DNA of 63,474 bases. It comes from Hahella sp. HN01 (GTDB taxonomy: Bacteria; Pseudomonadota; Gammaproteobacteria; Pseudomonadales; Oleiphilaceae). Both the position numbers and the translations under genes were made by a program. The DNA is taken from positions 101,134 to 164,607 of the forward strand of contig NZ_JAHMIN010000013.1 in assembly GCF_018986435.1 (NCBI RefSeq), written 5' to 3'. Shown piece after piece: positions 34,936-44,172 of the stretch (position 1 is the first letter of the stretch; the number at the start of each line of letters is the position of its first letter). A model generated the notes under the pieces. The model had not been told where the DNA came from and did no database searches. It was given only the letters and a program-made list of their open reading frames with translations.

Positions 34936-37365
34936 ATGACCGTTTTGCTTCTGTTATTGGCGGCGTTGGCGTTGGCTTATTTCGGCGCTGGCGCGTTGTC
35001 CTGGACAGTCCTTTTCACTATCGCCGCTCTGGCTTTCTCGTTCACCGATCCGGGCTTCGCCGGTTTGTTGGTCGTCTGGGGGCTGTTTATCGCGGCGGCG
35101 GTGCTGCTTAACTCCTCTTCGATACGACGGCGCTGCGTCACTGCGCCGATTCTCGCCTGGGTGGGCAAGACGCTGCCGGGGATTTCCGATACCGAGAAAG
35201 AAGCCATCGAAGCGGGCACCGTTAGTTGGGACGGCGACTTGTTCACCGGCATGCCCGACTGGAACAAGCTGCTCGCGATGAGCAAACCTACCCTGACCAA
35301 AGAAGACAAAGCCTTTATCGACGGACCGGTGGAGCAGTTGTGCGAAATGCTTAACGACTGGGAGATCACGCACCAACGCTATGATCTGAGTCCGTCGACT
35401 TGGAAATTCATCAAGGAAAATGGCTTCTTTGGGATGATCATTCCCAAAAAGTATGGCGGGCTGGAGCTATCCGCGCTGGCGCATTCTACTGCGGTGATGA
35501 AAGTCGCTACCCGCAGCATCACTGGCGCAGTGACGGTCATGGTGCCCAACTCGTTGGGTCCTGGCGAGCTTCTGCTGCATTACGGCACAGAGGAGCAGAA
35601 GGATTATTACTTGCCCCGTCTGGCCAAAGGTGAAGAAATTCCCTGCTTTGCGCTGACGGCGCCCAAGGCGGGTTCAGATGCCGGCGCTATCACCGACAAA
35701 GGCATTGTCTGCAAAGGCGAGTGGGAAGGTAAGGAAGTCATTGGTCTGCGTCTGACCTGGAACAAGCGATACATCACTTTGGCGCCGGTAGCCACTGTGT
35801 TGGGATTGGCGTTTAAAGTGTATGACCCGGACCATCTGATTGGCGACGAAGTCGAGCGGGGTGTTTCCTGCGCTCTGATTCCCACCAGCACTCCGGGCGT
35901 AAAAACCGGCGCGCGCCACTTGCCCCTGAACACCGTGTTTATGAATGGGCCGACCTGGGGCGAAGATGTCTTTATTCCCATGGACTTTCTGATCGGCGGC
36001 GAGAAATACATCGGTAAAGGCTGGGCGATGTTGATGAACTGTCTCTCCGTGGGACGCGCTATTTCGTTGCCGGCATTGAGCGCCGGGGCTGGCAAACTGT
36101 CCAGCCTCACCAGCGGCGCCTATGCCCGTATTCGTGAGCAGTTCAACCTGCCGGTCGGGTACTTCGAGGGCGTTCAGGAAGCCTTGGCGCGAATTGGCGG
36201 GCTGACTTATTTAATGGATAGCGCCAGAGTGATGACGGCGGGGTTACTGGATAATCACGAAAAACCTGCGGTGCCTTCTGCCATCTTGAAATATCACAAC
36301 ACTGAAAAAATGCGCGCTGTGGTCGGCGCGGCGATGGACGTGCACGCCGGACGGGGCGTTATCAAGGGGCCGCGCAACTACATCGCGCGGGTGTATCAGG
36401 CGATTCCCATCAGTATCACGGTGGAGGGCGCCAATATCCTGACGCGCAGTCTGATGATCTTCGGGCAGGGCGCCATTCGAGCGCACCCTTATCTGTTGCA
36501 GGAAATGGAAGCGGCGCAGAATCCGAACAAAGAAAAAGCATTGGATGACTTTGATCATCTCTTCTTCAAGCATGTGCGGCGCAACATGCAGCTCACGGCG
36601 CGATCTTTGGTGCTGGCTTTTACTGGCGGCACGGTTGCATCAGCGCCTGAATCGGCGAGGGAAACCAGACCCTATTTCCGTGATATGACGCGTCTGGCGG
36701 CGGCGTTTGGTCTGGTCAGCGACGTGACGCTGGCTTCCCTGGGGGGAGAACTGAAGCGGCGCGAGATGATTTCAGGGCGTCTGGGCGACTGTCTAAGCTA
36801 CCTCTATCTGGGCTCAAGTGTCTTGAAGCGTTTTCATGATGATGGCTGTCCTAAATCGGATGCTCCGCTGATGCACTGGGCGATGCGCTACTGCCAATAT
36901 GAAATTCAGAATGCGTTGCATGAAGTGCTGCGCAACTATCCGGTGAAGGCGCTGGGTCTGCTGTTGAGACCGCTGGTGTTTCCTTTGGGACGCCACTTCG
37001 AGCGCGCTGACGACGCTATTTGCCGTGAGATTGCGGAGATGTTGCTACAACCCTCTGAAGCGCGCGACAGATTGGTGGACGGCGTCTACCGTAATACCCG
37101 TCCGGATGATCCGGTAGGTCGAATCGAAAACGCCTTCCTGAAGAAAGTCGGTGTGGCCAACCTGGAGAAACGCATCAAGAAGGCGATTAAAGCCGGAGAT
37201 ATCCCGGATAACGATTTATACGCCATGCTGGAGGCGGCGGTGAACAAGAAAATTCTCACTACAGACGAGGCGGAGCGATATCGCGAAGCGGAGGAAGCGG
37301 TGGACGACGCCATTCAGGTCGACCATTTTGACCCTCACGAACTGCCCGTAACGCAATCCGACTAA
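34936..37365 (+). CDS. fadE: Acyl-CoA dehydrogenase FadE
   Basis: 809-residue membrane-associated acyl-CoA dehydrogenase of the E. coli FadE type, first step of fatty acid beta-oxidation. Two or three hydrophobic N-terminal segments (about 2-55) anchor it, the FAD-binding dehydrogenase core spans about 120-560 (for example PKKYGGLELSALAHS, ALTAPKAGSDAGAI, VEGANILTRSLMIFGQGAIR), and the DUF1974 C-terminal extension follows. ATG 34936 is preceded by AAGGAGGAG. Length matches E. coli FadE (814). Confidence 0.95.
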   Translation: MTVLLLLLAALALAYFGAGALSWTVLFTIAALAFSFTDPGFAGLLVVWGLFIAAAVLLNSSSIRRRCVTAPILAWVGKTLPGISDTEKEAIEAGTVSWDGDLFTGMPDWNKLLAMSKPTLTKEDKAFIDGPVEQLCEMLNDWEITHQRYDLSPSTWKFIKENGFFGMIIPKKYGGLELSALAHSTAVMKVATRSITGAVTVMVPNSLGPGELLLHYGTEEQKDYYLPRLAKGEEIPCFALTAPKAGSDAGAITDKGIVCKGEWEGKEVIGLRLTWNKRYITLAPVATVLGLAFKVYDPDHLIGDEVERGVSCALIPTSTPGVKTGARHLPLNTVFMNGPTWGEDVFIPMDFLIGGEKYIGKGWAMLMNCLSVGRAISLPALSAGAGKLSSLTSGAYARIREQFNLPVGYFEGVQEALARIGGLTYLMDSARVMTAGLLDNHEKPAVPSAILKYHNTEKMRAVVGAAMDVHAGRGVIKGPRNYIARVYQAIPISITVEGANILTRSLMIFGQGAIRAHPYLLQEMEAAQNPNKEKALDDFDHLFFKHVRRNMQLTARSLVLAFTGGTVASAPESARETRPYFRDMTRLAAAFGLVSDVTLASLGGELKRREMISGRLGDCLSYLYLGSSVLKRFHDDGCPKSDAPLMHWAMRYCQYEIQNALHEVLRNYPVKALGLLLRPLVFPLGRHFERADDAICREIAEMLLQPSEARDRLVDGVYRNTRPDDPVGRIENAFLKKVGVANLEKRIKKAIKAGDIPDNDLYAMLEAAVNKKILTTDEAERYREAEEAVDDAIQVDHFDPHELPVTQSD

Positions 37366-37510
37366 CCTTTCTCCATACCAGGTCCCAGGCCGGCGTACCT
37401 TGCGCCGGCTTTTCTCAGGCTTCCGCTATGTCTTGAACGTTATTTCCTTGGATAGTCGCTCTGCGTTTGTTATGAATACCGTGTTCCTTCAACGCAACAG
37501 AGAGACGAGT

Positions 37511-38161
37511 GTGAAAACCTACGAAGATATCCTCGACGCCATGTACGCGTTATACAGCGATGCATTCTCCAATTCGCTTCCCGTCAAAGAAAGCATGAGA
37601 AGCTTATGGAGCGAACCTGACAGACTTGACTGGATTGCGATAGGTCAAGAACAGGAGAGTTGGTATCTGAACTTCGCCTGCGGGGAGGCTATCGCAGAGC
37701 ACACGTCCGTTCGCGGCTATCTGGCCAACGCAGCGGAATACCTGAATAAGGACAGATCCCGCGGTGACAAACTATTGGACATGATCCGCTACGAGCTGAT
37801 TGACTGGACGCCATTTGAAGAGGAAGACGACGTCAGCGACGACCAGGGAGAAATGAATGAGTTCATCATCTATAGCGCCCTACACTTGGTCGCCGCAAAG
37901 CTGCGCAAAGAAAGATTGCCGCAACTCTCCGTCACCCTGGCGGACCCACTGGAAGTGACCGTATTCGACGATATCGAAGCCTCCAACTTCGACGCATCCA
38001 CACCTCAGTACAATGGCGCAGAACTGACCAGAAAAGACCTGCTGGAAATGTTGCCAACGCTCTGCCGAGAACAACCACACAGAGACTACCTGACGACGCT
38101 ACTCAAACTTGATCGCAAAAACCGTGAGAATGCGCTTGCGATTGCTGAGAGGTTTGTTTGA
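37511..38161 (+). CDS. Hypothetical protein
   Basis: 216 residues from GTG 37511 (KTYEDILDAMYALYSDAF), an acidic soluble protein with EEEDDVSDD in the middle. Other in-frame starts upstream (37400 TTG, 37472 ATG) lack ribosome sites and give an atypical N-terminus, so the start is uncertain. I do not recognise the family. It overlaps nothing and is followed 43 nt later by a small secreted protein gene. Confidence 0.5.
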   Translation: MKTYEDILDAMYALYSDAFSNSLPVKESMRSLWSEPDRLDWIAIGQEQESWYLNFACGEAIAEHTSVRGYLANAAEYLNKDRSRGDKLLDMIRYELIDWTPFEEEDDVSDDQGEMNEFIIYSALHLVAAKLRKERLPQLSVTLADPLEVTVFDDIEASNFDASTPQYNGAELTRKDLLEMLPTLCREQPHRDYLTTLLKLDRKNRENALAIAERFV

Positions 38162-38204
38162 CCGTGTGTCCATCAAAATTTGTACTCAAGAAGGATATTT
38201 CAGC

Positions 38205-38612
38205 ATGTGGTTCAGATATCTAGGGGCTTTAGCGTTAATCGCAATGTCTTTCGTAGCGAGGGGAGACATCTTGTGCTCAGCGACAGCAGAAAATATCAAA
38301 GGGTTTAATGATGGCAACGTGTTCAGCAAGGAGGCGGTGCTCGATGGCGTGCAAGGAACCCAGAATGGCCACGTTAAACTTCATAGTGAAGCCGGTTATG
38401 AGTTCTGGCTGGTGTCCGCCGCTACAGTAAATAGCAATGGGAAGACGCAGCGTAGTTTCTATACGGAACTGCATTTGCCTACGGGCTTGATAGTGCGCTC
38501 TCCCAGTGCGCTTAATTCTGATGAAAAACGGGCCCGAATTGAGTTGATAACCTATCCCCAAAACAGCTACTTATACGACAGTATGCTGCTGTTTACGTGC
38601 GTGCAGTACTAA
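38205..38612 (+). CDS. Small secreted hypothetical protein
   Basis: 135 residues with a clear signal peptide (MWFRYLGALALIAMSFVARG) and a mature part of about 115 residues with two cysteines, one near each end (ILCSAT and FTCVQY), which may pair in the periplasm. ATG 38205 follows AAGGA. No family recognised. Confidence 0.65.
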   Translation: MWFRYLGALALIAMSFVARGDILCSATAENIKGFNDGNVFSKEAVLDGVQGTQNGHVKLHSEAGYEFWLVSAATVNSNGKTQRSFYTELHLPTGLIVRSPSALNSDEKRARIELITYPQNSYLYDSMLLFTCVQY

Positions 38613-38624
38613 ATGCGCGACCAA

Positions 38625-39581
38625 TCACCGTTGCCGATAGGGGATCTGGCAGTAGGTGATGCCGTGTTTTGGGCTCAGGCGGTGTTTGGTCAGGAACATA
38701 TTGAGTGAGTTCATGGACAGGTTGATGTTGGGCGTCGGCCCAAGATAAATGTGTTCGAGGTAGTGGTTGTCGTTGCTGCGGGTGGTCAGGTTGAACTCGA
38801 AGTAGGGCACCAGCATGGAAGCGCCTTCCCGAAACTTCACTGGCGAGTTCAGGTAGTCCGTCACGCCGGGGGAGACAATGCGCCATTCCTCCTCTTCCTG
38901 AAAGGAAGGGTGTTTTAATATCGCGGCGATGCGCAACAGGTCTGATTCGATCATCTCAAACACGCCATGGTAAGACTGCGATGGCGGAAAATGTGTGGGG
39001 CCTGCATGTTCGCCGTGTTGCTCAGCCAGCGCCTCCACCACATCCATCACCTGGCGAATGAGAGTCGTTTGCTCCTGGTGGCTGTAAATGCACTTGCCTA
39101 CTTGAAACGATTGCTGACTGGCGCACTCCAGAATATGCGCGGCGGGAAAGCCCACGCTGACGCCTTTGCCCATGGAGCTATAGCCGCGCCACTGGCTCAG
39201 CAGATTGCCGTTGGAGCGAAACGAAGCCCCGAACAGCATATGTCCGTTAGTGATGCGATGAGCGATCCAGTCCCGGAACTGGTGCAACAGGCCGGGTTTG
39301 GGATGACTGTCGGCGATGCGGCGATCTACTTCGGCGCTGATTAAGTCGGCGGTATGCTTCAACTCGGCGGAGTCGTTCATATAGCGAATATCGCTGGCCC
39401 ACAGATTACCGCTTTCCACTATGCCCAGCAGGCCGGAGAACGTGGTGTAGTGGTACAGCGTGTCGACGGGTATGTCTGAGTACAACTTGGCGGTGATGTC
39501 CTGAATCATGGCGCTCGCTTCGGTCTTTGTTTTCGTTGCAGTGGAATACGTGGGGACGGTGTCCGGGTCAAACCCAGACAT
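38625..39581 (-). CDS. DUF2971 family protein
   Basis: 318 residues with the family hallmark [17 protein letters not shown] followed by [15 protein letters not shown] and later [20 protein letters not shown]2971 proteins are of unknown function and are often found in accessory or defence-like DNA. I chose ATG 39581 because GGAGG lies 5 nt upstream of it, which makes it overlap the end of the cupin gene by 14 nt; the next ATG (39509) has no good ribosome site. Translational coupling with the cupin gene is likely. Confidence 0.8.
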   Translation of the reverse strand: MSGFDPDTVPTYSTATKTKTEASAMIQDITAKLYSDIPVDTLYHYTTFSGLLGIVESGNLWASDIRYMNDSAELKHTADLISAEVDRRIADSHPKPGLLHQFRDWIAHRITNGHMLFGASFRSNGNLLSQWRGYSSMGKGVSVGFPAAHILECASQQSFQVGKCIYSHQEQTTLIRQVMDVVEALAEQHGEHAGPTHFPPSQSYHGVFEMIESDLLRIAAILKHPSFQEEEEWRIVSPGVTDYLNSPVKFREGASMLVPYFEFNLTTRSNDNHYLEHIYLGPTPNINLSMNSLNMFLTKHRLSPKHGITYCQIPYRQR

Positions 39582-39933
39582 TATCCTCCGCCGTTCGCTC
39601 TCCGCCAGCGTCGCCGGTATTCGCCACGCCTCTGGGCTCAATCAGCATGGCCCGACACTCATTCTCTGCGAAAGGCTTATGCTCCACGCCCGCCGGTACG
39701 ACAAACATTTCTCCCGCCTCCAGTTTCACTTTTCCATCTCGAAATTCAATGCACATCTCACCTTCGATCACCATAAACACCTCATCCGTGTCTTCATGGC
39801 GATGCCACACAAACTCACCCTGGATCTTAACTACCTTGAATTGATAGTCATTCATCTCCGCAATCACCCGCGGCGACCAGCGTTCACTGAACTTGGAGAA
39901 TTTTTCTTTTAAATTGATGGCGGTATGGTTCAT
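39568..39933 (-). CDS. Single-domain cupin protein
   Basis: 121 residues, one cupin barrel with motif 1 [15 protein letters not shown] (metal-binding His, His, Glu) and motif 2 [10 protein letters not shown]. Small cytoplasmic cupins of this kind bind a metal and a small ligand; the ligand is unknown. The 3' end overlaps the DUF2971 gene by 14 nt, so the two form an operon. Confidence 0.85.
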   Translation of the reverse strand: MNHTAINLKEKFSKFSERWSPRVIAEMNDYQFKVVKIQGEFVWHRHEDTDEVFMVIEGEMCIEFRDGKVKLEAGEMFVVPAGVEHKPFAENECRAMLIEPRGVANTGDAGGERTAEDNVWV

Positions 39934-40214
39934 TTTTCACACGCTTGAGTACAGTCATACAATCTTTCAATCTAAGTCGATGTGAGAGTGCGGTCAAATG
40001 CCTTTGGTGAAAAATGTCAATACGACGTAGTCGACTCAATAGATTGCAGGTAGCTAGCACAATAGCAGGGACCACTCTTGGAAGGAGTTAGATATGAAAT
40101 TCGCCATGAATCTCGTATAGGTTGAAAGTGCACTAGTGCTAATGGATGATTTAAAATATTCATTACGCATTTGGTATTTGAAGGTGGTTCAAGCCTTTAT
40201 ATAGGGATAGCTAA

Positions 40215-41102
40215 GTGAAAGAGTATTTGAAACGTATACATACGCTTGAGGATGCGGCCAAAAGCTCAGGTTATAACACTGCTCAAATAATTACCGCATT
40301 TCGGAAAATTTACTACGATTCTACGACCGCTTCCAAAAATTATGCAGGGAGCGCCATCGGTGGTGGAACATGGAATATCCTGATTCCTGGCGCCAATGCC
40401 AGTCCTGCCATATGGAGTAGACTAGCAGCCGAAAGGCAATATGTTGCTATGCACAAAGAGGTTTCTGTGGGTGGAAAGCCTGTTGACATGGGGCATGTGT
40501 TTTGTGGCTTGGATGCGGATAATCATTTTTCAGTGATTGCGTTGGCCCATCTGATAAAAATGAGTTCGAACAAGGAGGCTGTCACCTTCGTGGGGGATTT
40601 AGGGAGCGTGGTGGTCGAATATTTACATGGTGCTTCAGGTAGTTTTTATAATGTCGCTAGAATAAAGAATATAATTGAGCTTGTCCGCTTCTATGATGGA
40701 CCTAATGGTTTTATTAGTGATGCAGATATGGCGGGAAATGCGGATGCATACGCGATTGATATAAAGACAGGTGAGTCGATTTACGGAGCATTTTCAAGGT
40801 ATTATATGGGTGGTTATTACACGAGTCGTTATAGTCAGTTTCGTCGCAAAATTAATGCTGATAAGACGGGAATTCATACATACTTGACCAACGAAGTTAT
40901 GAATGTTGCACTAGCTTATGCAGCATCGAAACCAAAATATCGGCAAGATGTGGTTACTGTGACTTCTGAGCCGGAATTTGGGGCTAAGTTTTCAATTTTT
41001 GGGATTGACATAGGTTCACCCACTTGGTGGGAAGCATATTTTAATATTTCTGGTTGGACCGTAGAGTTGTTTTTAAAACGCATAGCTTCAAAAAGTTACT
41101 AA
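40215..41102 (+). CDS. Unknown 295-residue protein, possible secreted effector
   Basis: Starts at GTG 40215 behind AGGGAT. Noticeable motifs are GGGTWNILIPGANASPAIW (about 49-67) and VDMGHVFCGLDADNHF (about 90-105), rich in His and Asp residues of the kind used in catalysis, but I do not recognise the family. No signal peptide. The DNA is AT-richer than the neighbours. A lipoprotein gene starts 9 nt downstream, as in effector-immunity pairs. That role is inference. Confidence 0.6.
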   Translation: MKEYLKRIHTLEDAAKSSGYNTAQIITAFRKIYYDSTTASKNYAGSAIGGGTWNILIPGANASPAIWSRLAAERQYVAMHKEVSVGGKPVDMGHVFCGLDADNHFSVIALAHLIKMSSNKEAVTFVGDLGSVVVEYLHGASGSFYNVARIKNIIELVRFYDGPNGFISDADMAGNADAYAIDIKTGESIYGAFSRYYMGGYYTSRYSQFRRKINADKTGIHTYLTNEVMNVALAYAASKPKYRQDVVTVTSEPEFGAKFSIFGIDIGSPTWWEAYFNISGWTVELFLKRIASKSY

Positions 41103-41110
41103 CTAAAGAT

Positions 41111-41599
41111 ATGAAAGAATTGATTAGAAAAGCAGCGACTCAATTTTGTGCGTTATTATGTGTTGTTTCCCTTCATGCTTGTAACAACGAAGTCTCAATG
41201 TCAAATAATGAGCAGAAGCTTTCTCTGCCAATAGCGATTAACTGCGCTGAAGTTGCAGTGCCGGATTCCAGCAATTTGCCCGTTTTGCAGACGCTCAATC
41301 AGGTGGCCGCTCTTGAGCGCGCCCGCGAGTACTTAGCTTACACGTCTTGCCAGAAGCAGTTCCCTGAAGGATTCTTGATGTCTCCGTACTTTTTTGCTCC
41401 AGAAGACTTGGGGACAACTTTCACTGCTGTGGAGTTTAGCGAAGGCTTCAATAAACAACCGAGTTCATTGAAAGTCGAGACGGATACCGGCATGGCGCTG
41501 CTGTTTTGTTTTAACAAGATGGTTATCAACTGTAATGTCTCGGCACAGTGCGAGTGTCCCTACGACTTCAATAGCGAGCCGAAAGTCAGCGGAGGCTGA
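41111..41599 (+). CDS. Small cysteine-containing lipoprotein, possible immunity partner
   Basis: 162 residues from ATG 41111: basic start MKELIRK, hydrophobic core CALLCVVSL and lipobox LHAC with Cys at about 24. The mature part has several further cysteines (CNVSAQCECPY near the end). It starts 8 nt after the preceding gene, so the two are cotranscribed. Placement in the envelope fits a guard against a periplasm-acting partner; this is inferred from arrangement only. Confidence 0.65.
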   Translation: MKELIRKAATQFCALLCVVSLHACNNEVSMSNNEQKLSLPIAINCAEVAVPDSSNLPVLQTLNQVAALERAREYLAYTSCQKQFPEGFLMSPYFFAPEDLGTTFTAVEFSEGFNKQPSSLKVETDTGMALLFCFNKMVINCNVSAQCECPYDFNSEPKVSGG

Positions 41600-41693
41600 G
41601 CCGTAAGGGCGTTATCCAGGACCAGGTGCTTTGCCGTGAAGGCTGAGATATTATCAGCGGCATTCTTTTCATGACTTCAAAGGAATAAAAACA

Positions 41694-42131
41694 ATGAATT
41701 TTGAAGACTTTAAAAAGTGTGTTTGTGAGGCGAAAAGCGCGCATCCTTTTTGGTTTGATTTTGAGCCGGACGACGCGCCGGATCAGGATAGTCTTATTCG
41801 CGCCGAGCAAATGCTGGAAGCCCGGTTACCGCAGGAGTACAAAGACTTTTTGCTGCAGTATGGCGGCGGCTATTTCGCTTTCGGCAATGTCTTTTCCCTG
41901 GAGGAAGGCAGTGAGTGGAATCTGATTGATATCAATGCTGAATTCGCCCATCTTCGCGCAGGCCGCGTGTTGATTTCAGAGAACAGTAATGGGGACTTCT
42001 TCGGTTTTGATGTGCGGGACGGCGTATGTCAGTCAGAGCTGTGTTTCTGGGATCATGCGCAAGAGTGCTGGCAAAGCAGCGGCTACACGAATCTATTTGA
42101 GTACTTGAGTAAAGTCGCTCTCACCAATTAA
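41694..42131 (+). CDS. SMI1/KNR4 (SUKH-1) family protein
   Basis: 145 residues with the SUKH pattern: RAEQMLEARLPQEYKDFLLQ, then GGGYFAFGNVFSLEE, and NGDFFGFDVRDG followed by FWDHAQE. SUKH proteins are common immunity proteins of polymorphic toxin systems. ATG follows AAAGGAAT. No recognisable toxin gene is adjacent, so it is an orphan or the partner of the 40215 product. A hairpin terminator follows. Confidence 0.8.
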   Translation: MNFEDFKKCVCEAKSAHPFWFDFEPDDAPDQDSLIRAEQMLEARLPQEYKDFLLQYGGGYFAFGNVFSLEEGSEWNLIDINAEFAHLRAGRVLISENSNGDFFGFDVRDGVCQSELCFWDHAQECWQSSGYTNLFEYLSKVALTN

Positions 42132-42140
42132 AGCGGGACA

Positions 42141-42176
42141 AGGCCAACTTGGCGTTGGCCTCTTGTACCTCTTTTC
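42141..42176 (+). terminator. Terminator after the SUKH gene
   Basis: AGGCCAA (42141-42147) and TTGGCCT (42155-42161) around a 7-nt loop, followed by a T-rich stretch ending TTTTCT. Confidence 0.6.
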
Positions 42177-42200
42177 TACAAACCTGCTACGACAAAACCG

Positions 42201-43475
42201 CTATAGCGTCGCCTGCGCCAATGCCTGCTCCAGGTCCGCGATGATATCGTCCTTGTGCTCGATGCCGATGGATAGGCGCACCATATCCGGAGAGACGCCG
42301 GCTGCGGCCTGTTCTTTTTCATCCAACTGCCGGTGTGTGGTGGTCGCGGGGTGACAGGCGAGGGTTTTTGCGTCGCCGATGTTCACCAGTCGCTTGACCA
42401 TCTGCAAGGCGTCGATGAAACGGCCGCCGGCTTCTTTGCCGCCCTTGATGCCGAAACTCAGTACAGAGGAAGGTTTGCCGCCCATGTACTTCTGCGCCAG
42501 CTCGTAATAAGGACTGCTCTCCAGACCTGGATACTTCACCCAGCTGACGCTGGGGTGGGACGCCAGAAACTGGCATACCGCCATGGCGTTTTCCACGTGT
42601 CTCTCCATCCGCAGCGACAGGGTTTCGACGCCTTGCAGAATCAGGAACGCGTTGAATGGCGACAGGGCAGCGCCCATGTTGCGCAATGGCGCGACCCGTG
42701 CGCGACCGATAAAGGCGGCGTCGCCCAGGGCTTCGGTATACACCACGCCGTGGTAGGAGGGATCAGGCTCGTTGAGCTGCGGAAAGCGGGGGTTGTCCTT
42801 CCAGGGAAAACGGCCTGAATCTATGATCACGCCGCCGATGGTGGTGCCATGGCCGCCGATGTATTTGGTTAATGAGTGCACCACGATATCGGCGCCGAAA
42901 TCGAAAGGGCGGCACAACACGGGAGTGGCGACGGTGTTATCGACAATCACTGGTATGCCGTGTTTGTGGGCGATTGCGGCGAGTGCTTCAAGATCGGCCA
43001 CATTTCCGGCGGGGTTGCCGATGGACTCGCAAAAAACCGCTTTGGTGTTTTCATCGATCAACGCTTCCATGGAGGCGGGATCGTCGCTGTTGAACATGCG
43101 CGCGGTGACGCCGGATTGCGGCAGGGTGTGAGCAAACAGGTTGTAGGTGCCGCCATAGAGCTGATTGACGCTGATGATATTGTCGCCGGCGCGGGTCAGC
43201 GTTTGAATTGTGGCGGTGATCGCCGCCATACCTGAGGCCATCACCAAGGCCCCGATACCGCCTTCCAGCTGCGCCATACGCTGCTCCAATATGGCGTTGG
43301 TCGGGTTCATGATGCGGCTGTAAATATTTCCTTCCACCTTCAGGTCGAACAAATCAGCGCCATGCTGAGTGTTGTCGAAATAATAGGAGGTGGTCTGATA
43401 GATCGGCGCCGCGACGGCATGCGTGGTGGGGTCGCCGGCAAAGCCGCCGTGAATGGCGATGGTCTCTTGTTTCAT
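42201..43475 (-). CDS. metY: O-acetylhomoserine sulfhydrylase (aminocarboxypropyltransferase)
   Basis: 424-residue PLP enzyme of the Cys/Met metabolism family that makes homocysteine from O-acetylhomoserine and sulfide. Family signatures: AAPIYQTTSYYF, YSRIMNPTNAILEQRMA, ASGMAAITATIQ and the PLP lysine in HSLTKYIGGHGT. Length and N-terminus (MKQETIAIHGG) fit MetY rather than MetB. An inverted repeat CGTTG-N7-CAACG lies upstream at 43572-43588. Confidence 0.92.
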   Translation of the reverse strand: MKQETIAIHGGFAGDPTTHAVAAPIYQTTSYYFDNTQHGADLFDLKVEGNIYSRIMNPTNAILEQRMAQLEGGIGALVMASGMAAITATIQTLTRAGDNIISVNQLYGGTYNLFAHTLPQSGVTARMFNSDDPASMEALIDENTKAVFCESIGNPAGNVADLEALAAIAHKHGIPVIVDNTVATPVLCRPFDFGADIVVHSLTKYIGGHGTTIGGVIIDSGRFPWKDNPRFPQLNEPDPSYHGVVYTEALGDAAFIGRARVAPLRNMGAALSPFNAFLILQGVETLSLRMERHVENAMAVCQFLASHPSVSWVKYPGLESSPYYELAQKYMGGKPSSVLSFGIKGGKEAGGRFIDALQMVKRLVNIGDAKTLACHPATTTHRQLDEKEQAAAGVSPDMVRLSIGIEHKDDIIADLEQALAQATL

Positions 43476-43756
43476 GGATCTCTCCGCTGCGCGTAAGGAA
43501 TGGGTTTGCTCTGTGCTTGTTCGCGTCAGCCCCCGTAGAGACGGGCTAACTATTTGTATCGTTTAGAGAATCGTTGATATTAACAACGGCCCGCAACAGA
43601 GTGTACCGCTCGTTGGCGCAGGTCAATATGCCTGGCGTCTGAATTTGCCTTGCATCCTATTTGAAACTAGCATTGGCCTTGTAGACCTCCTGAAAACGAG
43701 CTGGCTGCCGTTTTGCGGAGCTTCCTGAATTTCAATTGCTGGATGACTGGCGCGAC

Positions 43757-44161
43757 ATGCGTAAACAATCTCTTCACATACTGCTGGTCGTCGTTGGCTG
43801 GACTTCCGTTGTGCTTGGCGTCATTGGTATTGTGTTGCCGTTATTGCCCACCACGCCCTTTATTCTGCTCGCCGCCGCCTGCTTCGCGCGTTCTTCGCCG
43901 AAATTCCATCACTGGCTGGTGTCTCATCGCCATTTGGGACCAATCGTAAAGAACTTTGAGTCAGGGCGCGGCGTCACCCGCAAGGTGAGATTGCGGGCGT
44001 TGATCTGTCTGTGGCTGGGACTCGCCATTTCCATGGTGGTCGTCGGCAAATTATGGAGCCTGATCATGCTCAGCGGCATTGGCGCCTGCACTACCTTATA
44101 TCTGTGTCGTCTGCCGACCTGTGAAGAGGACGCGGGCGAGCCCGAATCCCAGGTTAACTAA
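43757..44161 (+). CDS. DUF454 (YbaN-like) inner-membrane protein
   Basis: 134 residues with about three membrane segments: LLVVVGWTSVVLGVIGIVLPLLPTT is represented here by its core GVIGIVLPLLPTTPFILLAA, the hallmark of the family, and CFARSSPKFHHWL follows. ATG 43757 is preferred to TTG 43736. Function in the family is unknown. It is convergent with the ABC exporter gene, 11 nt apart. Confidence 0.85.
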   Translation: MRKQSLHILLVVVGWTSVVLGVIGIVLPLLPTTPFILLAAACFARSSPKFHHWLVSHRHLGPIVKNFESGRGVTRKVRLRALICLWLGLAISMVVVGKLWSLIMLSGIGACTTLYLCRLPTCEEDAGEPESQVN

Positions 44162-44172
44162 CCGGCCGCGAA

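Noticed and set aside
40094-40120. Eight-codon frame MKFAMNLV behind a strong GAAGGAG site
   Set aside because: Too short to support as a gene; it may be the start of a lost gene or a leader peptide, but nothing further supports it.
43476-43735. Possible SAM riboswitch upstream of metY
   Set aside because: I looked for SAM-type leader structure and saw only short hairpins; no known riboswitch pattern is evident.
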